This document shows positions 1-11,999 of a DNA stretch of 64,000 nucleotides, piece by piece. Numbering within the stretch: the first letter of the stretch is position 1; each line of letters opens with the position of its first letter. The notes under the pieces are model-generated. The model did not search any database, was not told where the DNA came from, and saw only the letters and a list, made by a program, of their open reading frames with translations. The position numbers and the translations under genes were made by a program. Origin of the DNA: Haemaphysalis longicornis (taxonomy: Eukaryota; Arthropoda; Arachnida; Ixodida; Ixodidae); contig CM023453.1 of NCBI GenBank assembly GCA_013339765.2, positions 34,826,926 through 34,890,925 on the forward strand, written 5' to 3'.

Positions 1-160
1 TTCATGCCGATGTAGTGCGCAGCCGCGCGTACACTTGTACGCGCGCCTACGTTGATGCGCGAATACGTCGCTATTGCGCGCCCGTGAGACGGTGCCTCGA
101 AAGCCGATGAAACCGTAGCGCTGTAAGAGGTGTCACCACGGCGCCAAGAAAGGGGAGAAC

Positions 161-408
161 CTTTGGGCAGGAAAGCGACGATCATGCAGCTGATGCTCGT
201 GGAGCGGAGGAACACGACGAGCACGTCTTTGCGGCCGAGCCGCACGATGAGTCCGTACGTCACCACGGGCACGATCGCCGCAACCGCAAGCAGCACCAGG
301 TTGGACACGGCGCGGGTGTCGAGCGCGATGCTGTAGTATGCGATGGAGCACGCGAACCTGCGTACAACACACCAAAAAGCACACGCCGTGAGCGCCGTCA
401 CGGAACGG
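161..408 (-). CDS. SLC22 exon 8 (TM7-TM8, second GRK)
   Basis: About 248 bp. Acceptor ttttgccttcgcag|C; encodes RSVTALTACAFWCVVRRFAC, SIAYYSIAL (cf. the YYGLSL block), TM8 and VRLGRKDVLVVF with a further helix start. The donor used (AAAG|GTTCTC) is weak, so the exon may end elsewhere; the frame stays open a little further left. Confidence 0.75.
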
Positions 409-3400
409 CTGCGAAGGCAAAATGTGACCGCATCACTCACACGCTACTTGACTTCCAGCTGAAAGTCTTGCTCACAAGCGGCACGTCTGAGTAAATACTG
501 TTATTTTTCTGAATACAATTTTTTGTTGGGCGAGTTGGTTGAAAAATTATGGTTGATTTCTCTGTCATAGGAATCGGTAAAACACGAAAGCGAAATGTGC
601 AGTGAAATCTGCAGGTGAGCATAATTTGCAGGTCGGCGGCTGTCTTGTGGGTGTGCTTGGCGAGCGACGTCCTGCTGGCGGGTCACTTCGGCAAAGGTGT
701 ACTGGCGTCATTTCCGTGACGCATATGACGTCAGTGAATCTTGGTGTATCCCGGCATAAAACGAACAACCCTACGTATAACGTACTCTTTCGTTCTAAAG
801 GTTGCTTCCCCGCAAGAACAACCTATGTGCAGGAGTGCATCCTTTACAGGCCGCTTGCTTCGTGTCACTCAAATATTTGTGTATCCGAGAATAAGACACT
901 TTCGTGTTAAAAAAGGGTTGAAAGGCCTATTATGCCGTAATCAGTAGCAGTGCAGGTGGCTTGCTCTTCGCCTCTGATGCACTGACGTTAACATGTTGAG
1001 AAGGGTTTCGAAATAAACTAGTTGGTACTGAGCGCTCGTCCAGTCTACTGTGTTTCTCTGCCATCGTCCATCGCGCTCTTTTAATTATTTTACGTTATTT
1101 TTCGCCTGTCGAGGGCTCCCAAACCAAGGGAAGCGCGCCAACTCCTCACGCCAGTACGACGTCATTTCGAAGGAGTGACCATGTTTTTGCGCGTATTTAA
1201 AGAATTCGGCCCCTGGTGACCATTTTGAATGACTTTCAACAACTCTAGAACAGCCTTGCGTGACATGACGTGGCCTTCGCAATCCAGCAACTAGCTTCAC
1301 GAAGAGGAACCATCGGAGCCTATAAGTGCTCGTCGCCTTTATTATTAGGTTCGCGTTTGTTTTGCAGCACCGCAAATTGCGTTGTAAGCAAGAGAATTAG
1401 GCTTACTTTTACCACAGCACATTTGTGGCAGTAAAATATTGATGCCTAAGCATTATTTGCCGAGCTACCATGTAACTCCCTCCATTTCCGAAAAAAAGTT
1501 AACACAATTAACCGTTACAATATTGTAAAAAAAAAGAGAATCGCAGGAAACCTTAAAGTGATGAGAAGTAGCCTACGCAAGCAAAGCACTCAATTCTCAG
1601 AATTTCTGTACATGTTTTCTCAAATGCACTGCCGCTATGTTTTAGTTGTGACCCCCTTACCCTGAAGCACTCCCCATAGTTTTGTCCTGGGCTTCGAATA
1701 CTTTTATAGTGTCACCCTTTGGCATGCAACACGTTACACAGCTATAAGCCACCGAATTTGAATCGGTAGAACTGCTCCACGCCGCAGCCTCCGTCAGTGA
1801 AAATTGGCATGTACGGGTGAGTCATAACCGGACGAAGATCGTCAGTTCCAGACCCGAAAATAATACTGCGTCGGTTACGGACGCGCGTTCACTGTCATCT
1901 CGGCTCCGGAGCCACAAATAAGGGCATGTTGATTGGAGACATACAGGCATAGCAATAGCAGTCATATAAGGGTAACATTGTCGGCGTCACGTAGGTTACG
2001 GACTCACTGATTATTTCGTCGTGAATGACGGTTGCATCGAATGCGGCACGCATGCATTATCAGGGACGTGTCATTGAAGTGTAGGCTTGACATCAAATAG
2101 TTAGTTTTTTCAATATAAAGCCCACATTTACCAAATCGATGTTACCGAGCTTCAGTCCAACAGACACGATCCCGAAGTACGCCGAAGAAAGGGCTATTAG
2201 CTGTTTTCATCACACAACGAAGCAGTGTGAAGTTAACACTTACCAACCAGAGCCGAGTGCAAAGTTGTACGCATGGTACTGGGTGGTTAATATCACAAGG
2301 AGCTCCCACAGCGACTTCTCGGCAATCCCTGGCTCCTGGAAAAGTATGCAGATTTAAACGGGCCACAAAAACAAAATGAAAGTTTAGATCATTAAAAAGA
2401 CGGCTTTGTCCCAATAACAATGATTCCAATTTGTCGCTAATTTCAAACAAATAATAGAATATGGCGATCCCCTAGACACTTCCCGGCAGCCACCAATTAA
2501 AAGCCAACTCCACTCAAGATTTTGATCTTCTGGAATCCTTATTTTCGTATAGTTTGCCTAAAAATACTGCAACGTACAAAATATGACAACTGGAATACGC
2601 GTATCTACAGAGCAAAGGACCATCGAAAAATCGGCGATTTTGAAGCCGAAATTGACAAGAGCGCGGCAGTTACGGCCAGGTTGAAGTGACATTGCAGCTG
2701 GCCCAACCAGTGACCGAGAGGCCGCAAGCGGCTGGCCGAGCAGAGCAAACCTGCGTACAACGCTTCGCCCTCGCCGCAGCCCTAGGAGAAGCGTGCCCAG
2801 CGGAGCTCGACCAATTCTCTTGGCTGGCCGGAGGAAAAAGCACCCGGCCAACCGCGATGTCACTTCCGCTTTATGGCTGTTTGCGCGATCCGCTGGTAGG
2901 TGCAGGTTTGGTGATACGTATTTTACGTTCAAAGTAATTTTGGCCGAGGTGAAATTTGGGTGCAGTTGGCTTTTAAAGCAACCGCCAAGAAACACGCCCC
3001 TAGTTAGGTTTTATCATATCAGTAGAGTTCTAATATGCAGTTAACACACTGATAAATATGTTTTTAGAACTGGTTTCTACTGTGTCACTCCTGTTTATAT
3101 TTCGTCACAGTAGCGGAAAATTTGAAAGTTTTTTTTTTGTATTTCTTCCTTTCTTTCATGAAAAAAACGTTTTTTGTGGGTGAGGTGGAGCCGAGTGAAT
3201 TATTAAAGGCTAGCTCCTTCAAAATGAACTAAGCTGTATGTATTTTGACTTCAGGGCTCCTTTAAGGATGGGAGAGAGCGAAAGGGAAGGCGTGAGGTTA
3301 GCCAGGCGTTTACAGCCCGGTTTGCTACCCTGCCCTGGAGCAACGCGATTGGGAGGGTAAAACAGGGGGCAGTTCAAAAAGGAGAAGTAGGAGTCGAGAT

Positions 3401-6400
3401 GCGTGTTCAGTGGTAGTGCTTTTGACACGCAACAAAAGCGTTCAAGCCGGCAGTGTTTTTAAAAACGAAGAAGAGCTAAGGTCGCCTTCTGTGGAAGCGA
3501 AGGCCTGCATCAATGCTCCAAGGCGTCCTAAGACGATCTTTAAAGTTAACGGCCATGCAGGCAAAATAAAAGTTTGTTTTACTCGAAAGATTTGGTGTTT
3601 AACCGTCTGTCCGGCAGCAAACGATGCTTCACTCATTTAGAGGTTATTTTACGTTAAAGTTTTGATCCTCAAGCCAAATCGTGCGTTTAGTTATGTCTGG
3701 GATGACGTAACAAGGATCTTCAAGCGAACGTTAGTGCGCTGTTTACTCTGCAGCGTACTGCGGACATGGCCTCCGCGATCAGCTGCCGGCGGCGCGCCGT
3801 TGCGCCGCCGGCAGCCGATCGCGGAGGCCGTGCTGCGGAACGTCTTTTTCCCGTTAGTCCTCCTAGATGGCGCCACCATACTGTGCAGGGCCGCTGTCTG
3901 CCTTTCTTTGTTTCTGACCGTATTTGCACCTGGCTTGTTTTTGTTACGGTAGCTAGTAATCGTTTCGCGAAACATGGGGTAGGCTCGACAAACACGGTCA
4001 CGCAAGTCGATGTCGCTTACACCAATAGGCCTCCTGCGCTGCCCAGGGGGCGCTGCGCAAGCGGCTTCCGGGCAGTACTTCCGGGTAGTACAAAGCTGCG
4101 TGGGTCCCATAGGATCCCGTGTTGACAGAAGCAAAATGAGCTCGGCGCTCCCGATTATTTTGCGACGTGGTCACCAGCTCATCCCCGACGCGTCCGATCT
4201 ATTTCAGCGATCAACTTGGCATTAGGGGAAAAAGCTTTGCAGCGCTAAACACGTTTACAGCGCCGACGAAAGTGCCGGGACCGTGACGGCGTCTGCTACT
4301 CGCAGGTTCACCGATCGATGGTCGTACGAAGTGAAATTTTAAGTAAAATTTCTAGTTTAAACTTATACTCTAGGTGACAAAGACTTCTCAAAAACGCCGA
4401 TAAAAAAAGAAGAGTGACGCAATCGGCGATGATCGCGCTTTAAAAAGCCAGCGAGTCCGGCGGACCGCAGGCTCGCCTGCTGCGGTTCGCCGCTCTTTTG
4501 CGTACCTGCACACTATGCGTGAACTTTCATTGAACAGTGCTCGTTTGCGTCGCCGTTACGAATACATGGTGCAGCGTTAGCTTGCCGTTTTGTTGCGTGT
4601 CTCAGTGACAAAATGCCGCGACCGTCAGAAGCGTGAAATCTGTTTCGCGATTCCGAAATTAGTGGCCGTAAAAAGTGGTCGGGCGAACTAAGAGGCCGCT
4701 CGCTTTCCTTGTTTGCTCTCACTTTATGCTCTTGCAGCAGCATACATTCCCAGTTCGCACTTAATAGCCTAGAATGAGGGTCAGCAACGGCCGAGTTCCA
4801 TGCAGCCGACACGGCGGAGGGCTGGACGTCAAATCAGGGAGGGGGGAGGAGGAGGAGGATGCGGTTTTGAATGCAAAGAGAAAAAAATTTAGCGAATTTC
4901 TAATAATATTTGACAATAATCTGGCGAAGTGGGAACATGGGGGGGGGGGGGGGGCAATTCAACTGGAGGACGCCAATTCTCTGTTCTTGTCTCGCTGTCT
5001 AACTCCATTTGAAGTCAAAACTGTCGTGTCGGCGTTCAGATTCGACGACCCCTGCACTAGAAAACCAACACAGTCAGTGATGATCGTACGTGAATATTCG
5101 GGGCCCCGCGCTGTGTATGCGGCTGTGTTATGTTATGCTGTGCGTGTGATTTGGTGCGTGTTATGCGTCATTTAATAGCGCTTAATTTGTTTATTTAATT
5201 GGCGGTATTGCCCCACCTACTCGCTAGTATACATGTACCCTGCCGTTCCTAAATCGTGCGGCGTAAACCGTTACGCAAGAATAATTTAGTTTGCGAAAAT
5301 ACGAAACAAAATTCCCACTCGTTTCAAAGGCGGTGCCAGGCCAGCAGTATCAGCTAGCTGAGTCGGCTGCGCAATTCTTGCGTTCGCTTAAAGCTCCCGA
5401 TGAAGCAACCTTTTGCAGTTACCTCAGGATGTAAGATGAGCAGCGTTCCGTGTTTATGCTACTCGTGAACTTTTCTTTATCGACCGCACGCAAAAAGAAA
5501 AAAACTGTAACTGTCGTCAAACAGTTAAACCACCCGATCTAGCGAGACTGTCCCACGCCGCGACCACCGCGACAGCTCGCTCAAAAGAAAGCCGACAAAT
5601 CGGCTTCTTTTAGCGGATATTATTTTGTTTAACCTCGGCAGCAACTTTAAGGGCTATTTCATACAGTATGCAGTCATTTAAACACGCCGCAAAGCGCCAC
5701 AACCAACTTTCACTCTGGCTTGTAATTGAAAACACATGGAGGGCGGCGAGGGTCGTCTGCTTTTGTTGTACTACCCAGAGGCGTCGGCCGCTAGGGGCGC
5801 TGCATGTCGCCGAAACTCCAGCGCAGGAGGCCTATCGGCCTGTGTCGTGTGAGAACACCCCAAAGCTGTGCCGCTATAACGAGCATAGTGCGCGCAGAAC
5901 CAACAACGGTAAGCACTGGTACTTCTATGTTTACGTGTACTTCGCAACTTCCATTGTTTCCCCCACCATTCTTATTGCTATAAAATGAATATGCATTACA
6001 ACTGCTGCCTGCCCTGCCTAATTTGCGTTTGTTTTTGCCGGCCTTAAAGGAGCCATGAAGATAAAATGCAAGTGGTTTTATTCGAAAGATTTCGTGTTTA
6101 TAGTGCCCCAGCGCTTGTCCGGATACAAACGGTGCTTTATTCACTGAGAAATTAAACAATTTAGGTTAAAATTTTGATTTTCCCGCTCAATCGTGCGTTT
6201 CGTGGCCCCAAGTGACATCACGGGAACCGACCGCTCTGCAGCCTAGAGTACCTTCATTCACGGCATCCGCCGTACAGGGTAGAGACACGTAACGCTGGCG
6301 CCGCCATGTTCGTTGCTCGCTCGCCGCCGAAGCAGTCATTGTGTCAAAACCGCGCGAAAATTATCGCCGCAACGCGGTTACTGAAGAAGTTTGAATCATT

Positions 6401-9400
6401 TGTCTGTTTCGCGTTGCCTAGGTCTCGTGGGAAACGAAAAGAATAACGCTTTGAGCCCGTTGGCCCAATTGCGGCGGCACGGGACCGTTCAAAGGTTGTC
6501 TCCAACCCTGTAGCGGTGTTGGTTGTTCCCGCGTTCTTTACGTTCCGTAACCTAGATGGCGCCACCATACCGTGGCAAGCGTTTGGTTTGTTTTTGCCCG
6601 CATTTAAACCTGGCTTGTTTTTGTTCTGGGAGAAAATTTTCGTTCCCTGAAACAGTGCTCGCTCGACAAATGGGGTCACGTAAGACACCGTTGCTTGCGT
6701 CAATCGGCCAGTGTCGTCTGAGACAACCCCAAGCCCCATAGTGCTGTGCAGCTAAACCAAAGCGCATGCTGTGCGCAGTACGAACAGCAGAACGCATCAG
6801 TGCTTCTATGTTTACATGTGCTTTCGTAACTTCCACTGTTTGTCCCATCATTCCTATTGCTTTGTAAAGAATGTGCCCTAAATTTAAGCGCAAATCGCTC
6901 GTTCGTCTAGTTTGTAAGCTCTACCTAATTTGCGTCTGCTTCTGCCAGCCTCCGCCAATCGCAGAGCTTAGCCCATGTGACATCACAGGTTCTGTTGCGG
7001 GAAATGAGCTGGTGGGTCGCATGACCATTCCCGTTTTTCCTAATTATGTAGCTTATTTGAGCGAAGTTTACGTTAAAAGTGGTGTCAGTATGATTCTAAC
7101 GAGACAATCTTTTGAATGAACCAAACTTGTGTTTTCTCTTCATGGCTCCTTTAAGCCAATCGCACGGCTGTGCATATGACGTCATATATGTTCTAGTGCG
7201 GTAAATGGGCTAGTGAGCCGCACGGCCATTCCCTTATTTCCTAATTATGTAGTAGCTTACTTGAGCGAAGTTTCCGTTAAAGGTGGTGTCAGTATGATCT
7301 TAAAGGGACACTGAAGTGAATTTGTCAAGCTCCCGTTTTTGCTTGCGCTGCGTAGACTGGCTCAAATTAGCACACTTTTCATCGTTTATCCGGTTGACAA
7401 ATCGGTAATTATTTTACAAAGCGCGAAAGAAGAAAAACTACCATGCGCGGTTTGCGGCGGCCGCACCAACTAAGGCTGTGACGTTAGGAGGAGGGGCGCC
7501 GTGATTGGACGATGCCCAAGGTTAGCAATCAAACAAGTTTCGGTTTCGGTTTCGGTTCTGTAAAACATAACCAATGGCATTGTTGGATGGGCATTCTCCA
7601 TATCTCAGTAATCATCGTACCACGCTTCTGCCATGTTGTCGGCTGTAAAATGCACAAGATAAGCCTCCCAGGACGGCTTGTAGTCGTAGCATTCACTAGC
7701 CGAGACCTACGCAGTGCATGAACGCCCTCCGCGTACCCGCAGACGCCCAAATGTCATGCGCTTTTCCCCCATATTTGGAGCTTTCCTCCCTCATGCCTGT
7801 ATCGTAAAAAGCGTGTTCGCACCAGGCCAAGGGTCTGTTCATTCTGGCCTGTGCCCACTGCCTGCAAGCAGTCGGTGCTTATGGCAACAGCACGCCAACG
7901 AGAACTCGCTAGCGCGCCAGTGCCAGCCTGCGCGCGTTTTGTGAACTATAGTTCGTGTAGCCATGAACGTTGCGGCCCAAAAAAAGGTGAACTCAATATA
8001 GAAAACATCGGCGGAAAACAAAAAAGTTAAATTACAAAAAAAAAAAAGCACGTACCCGCGGGGATTCGAACTTGTGACCTGCAAAACACTTGCGGTGACA
8101 TACCTAGCACCCCAAACAACTGAGCCACGAAGCGGGACGCGGTGGTAGTGCTAATATACGGTATACAGGGTGTTGCGACGATAACTGGAACACTTTAAAA
8201 ATTTTTCCTGAGCGATCCGCCGCTCTGTTCGCGCTCAAACTTCACACAAAGGTCGCATTTTGTGGTCTATTTTGTTTAACACCGGGAACAACAACGGTAC
8301 TTACCTGTTTATTCTGAAAATAAAGAAAAACGATTTTCGCCTATGGGAAAATGGCCGCTGATTTGGACGTGCGAGCCAGCGGAAGTTGATGTTGGAACGA
8401 CGGAACCACCTGCAGAGTGAAACGCATGTTTGGGATTCACGTACGGAGCCAACTGGTGCAGCAGACGATCAGAAAATGCACCTAGAAATGAGCTAACAGA
8501 CGATCAGGAAACCCGGTTTTCGGGCTCGCACGTCCAAGTCGCCGCCATTTTCCCATAGGCGAAAATCGTTTTTATTTATTTTTAGAATAAACAGGTAACT
8601 ACCGTTGTTGTTCCCGGTGTCAAACAAAATAGACCACAAAATGCGACCTTTGTGTGAAGTTTGAGCGTGAACAGAGCGGCGGATCGCTCAGGAAAAATTT
8701 TTAAAGTGTTCCAGTTATCGTCGCAACACACTGTATATTGTACAGCCGGTTTACACTTTTATTTAGTTTTTTCATTTCAAGCAGCTTAGGTGACTATTTG
8801 TTGTACTGCGCTCGTGCAGTAAGCGTCGCCCGAGTTTCCACAGTAGCTCACGTCTAGCAATTGCATTTCGTAGACGGAAAAGCGTTCGCAGATGCGTAGT
8901 CGTGCTCCTGACCGCTGTGCTTGTTCGCCCACCGCAAAAAAGTGCTTCCCGCACCCTAGTTTTACGCTGTACGGTAAAAATATCAGTTGGTTTTGTTTCC
9001 TTGGTACCTATATTGACTTCGCTTACTGTTCTCCCGCCTTCAAGAGGCCTTATATTTTCCTACTGGCGTACCAGTCAGCGAAGCGCCGCATGTGCGGTTG
9101 TGCAGCGCTTGTGTGAAGCGGCCTTGACTTGGAGCTAGATACAGTGTACAAACAAACCAAGTAAAGAAAGGCACATTCTTCCATTCACAAACGTGTCCTG
9201 GCTTCGTTTTAACTAAGCGAACGAATTGCGACGACCTGTCGGCGGCCGGCGGACGAAACGCTGGGCCGACTGACTCTGTCTGAAGGCCGGGGAGCCGTGC
9301 ACTAGCGCAGCCAATTGCCAGCTCATCCCCTCCTGACGTCACACGAAAACGCCACAGAAAATGGGCGAGCGTAAAGAGAGGAGGACAGCATTTTCGAATT

Positions 9401-11913
9401 AATTTTTCTACTAAATAAAATCGCGTAAACGCGCCCAGACTGGTCGAAACATGGCCTGGGGACTCCGGACTACAATTTGCGCTAGTAATCCCGCAATGTT
9501 TACATATCACTTCAGTGTCCCTTTAACGAGGCAATCTTTCGAATGAACAAAACGTGTTTTATCTGCATGGCCCCTTTAAGAGAAAAAAAAATATTTAAAC
9601 GACGCAACTTGAAAGGGCGCTAACATTGCGAGCTGACATAAGATTCTACCCGCCGCGGTGGCTCAGTGGCTAAGGCGTTGCGCTGCTGAGCACGAGGTCG
9701 CGGTTTCGATTCCCGGCCGCGGCGGCCGCTTTTCTGATGGAGGCGAACAGCATAAACGCCAGTGTGTACGAGATTTCGGCGCACTTTAAAGATCCCCAGA
9801 TGGCCAAAATTAATCCGGAGCCTTCCACTACGGTGCGCCTCATCGCCTGCGTTGCGTCGGCGCGTTAAACCCTACAATCAATTTGACATAATATTCTTGC
9901 CCCGCAATCTATTTCCCGCATTATTTAAAGATTGCGTCGACCCTCTTTCAACGCGAAAGTGACGGCAGCGTTAAGCGTGTAAAGTGGTGGCCCTCGCGGC
10001 CCCAGTTACCTGCATCCTGCGGGCGCTACCGCACTGGCTGCTTTCTCCGGGCACGGACGGCCTACGGCGAAGCATCTGCACCGGTTCCACCCTGAGCCTC
10101 TTGATGACTTGCGTCAGTGACAACGCCGTGGCCTGGTTGGTTCGCGCAATGGCCGATGCGCGGCGCAGGTGTGCGAGCAGCCAGGGCGCCGACTCTGGGA
10201 GCACACTGCATCCAGGGGTCGCGACCCCCAATGACGTCATTTGCGTGCGGTCGCTTCGTATGCAACGTTTAAGTGCGGTGTGTTAACTGCGACAACAAAT
10301 GAGCCACTTCACGCAATTTTTTTGGCGCAAACAGCGTGTTACTTGACACTTAAATTTGGCACCAAGGTCACATTTTCATGGTCTACGTCTCAGTTCTTGT
10401 AAACCATTCTGCGAAGTTGTCTACCCTTTATTTGTTCAGTTTTGTTAAATATTCCCAGTCGAAAAAGACAAGAAAAATTTCTTTAGTTTGTCGTACTTTC
10501 GCGTGTTGTCCTGTCGTCTTGTCGTATTCTTGTCGTGTCGTGATTCTGATGTTCTGTCGTGTGTCGTATTTCTGTCCTGAATTTGATGTTCTGTCGTGCC
10601 GAATTCCTGTCTTGCCGTGATCCTGATGTTCCATCAGTTAGAATGTTATTGCCCGTTGCGAAGGGTAGCGTAAATTGGCACTTCTGTTGTGACTACAGGA
10701 ACGTTTGTTGTTGGGAAAATTTACTTTGTCGTTACGACAGAAATGTGTGTCGTAACAACAGATGACTTTGTCGTAACAACAGGACTTCTGTTGTCACCAC
10801 AAAGTTTTTTGTCGTACGACAGGAATTCTTATTACGTTTTTGCGGTATTGCTGTTGCGATTCTTGACTGGGTTGACAACGAGAAAAGTGGCTTTGACACG
10901 TGGCATGTGTTTGACTTCTTCCGCAAAGCATGTGCTTTAAAAAGGCGACTTTTTGCACAACCTTTGCGCATTCTTGCACGAAATGGAGACGCGGCCGGCA
11001 ATGGTTGCCAACTAACCCAAGGAAAAAACTTTTTTAAACCGCCTGAGGCTGTGTCAGATGTCGTGAAAATCGTCCTGCTTTGAATCTTCCGCCAAACAAC
11101 CCCCATTCCTCTTCCCCCTAACTCTCCACGTTTCATAACACAGTGCTTAAAAGTGGTGTTCGTACAACAATGCAGGCTGGGAGGCACCCACCAGTAGCCT
11201 GCAAGCAGCAGTGTCGTCGGGAGCATAGCCACGATCTGCTGGTGGCGCCAGCCTCTGTCTTGGCCAACAACGAGCGTGTCGACGACGGCGCCCGCGATGA
11301 AGCCATACACGACGAACGTCCCGTAGAGAGCCCGCCATTCTGACGCCGCAACTTCGACCACTGGGCCACGGGAAAAACCAAAAGTTGTTTTAAATGCAGA
11401 GCATTTCTTAGCCTCGCCTGTTCCTGCGTCGGACGGCGTCCACTGCTCCGCGTCCGCAGCAGGTGCGCGCATGCGTCGTAGTCAGCCCGTTCGCTCCGTC
11501 GCGGTCTCTGCGTAACAGGTGCGTGATAGCAGCGCGGTGGCGCGTGGAAGGGCGCGCGCTGCTTGCGCATGCGCGCCCTCCCCCCGTACAGCTCTCCCTC
11601 TACTGCGCGCGCTGCAAATATAAATTGGCTAGCGGACGCTCGTGCTTCAGTCACTGCGTTGCTCCTTCCTTCCTTGGTTGACGCTCGCTCCCACGTTTTC
11701 TCGTGTCTGCTACTCCAGCATCACGGAAGAAGCGATGGAAGCAACACTGCCTTCAACCAGTACTGAGGCCCCAATGCTCTGCATTTACTCGTGTTCCCCT
11801 CGCGGGAAGGCGCGAGAATTTTTTAAAGTGAAAGCTTCCTCAGTAGGATCAATGGCGTCCTGTCAAAAAACTAATGCATTTCCCCATATACCGGCTGGGT
11901 GACCGAAAAGCTC

Positions 11914-11999
<86 letters not shown>

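Larger units (their letters stand above)
7300..9526. mobile_element. Family B TTAA element (piggyBac-like MITE) with nested foldback
   Basis: Begins TTAAAGGGACACTGAAGTGA at 7300 and ends with the exact inverse at 9526. The interrupted family A sequence reads gatc[TTAA...TTAA]cgaggc, while the uninterrupted relative at about 7093 reads gattCTAAcgagac, so a single four-base site was duplicated. That fits TTAA target choice. The 2.2 kb inside includes a foldback element and a tRNA-like stretch; no transposase is seen. Confidence 0.75.
5820..9579 (-). mobile_element. Older family A element, split by two later insertions
   Basis: Blocks at about 5820-6043, 7155-7299 and 9527-9579 line up in order with one family A element in the orientation opposite to 55468-56229 and end at TTAA 9576-9579. 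Between them sit a younger family A copy (6044-7154) and a family B element (7300-9526). The left end of the old element is not resolved. Confidence 0.65.

Noticed and set aside
1085..1375. 96-codon minus-strand frame in SLC22 intron 7
   Set aside because: No family resemblance, no splice sites in frame, and it sits inside an intron.
8052..8142. Candidate tRNA gene
   Set aside because: A and B boxes are present but the T and anticodon stems do not pair properly; SINE head or pseudogene is better.
9648..9730. Candidate tRNA gene in the SINE
   Set aside because: The body and 3' end match a SINE.
10732..11472. 246-codon minus-strand frame read as one protein
   Set aside because: Only 11192-11360 is SLC22 exon 5; the rest is intron and repeat that happens to lack stops.
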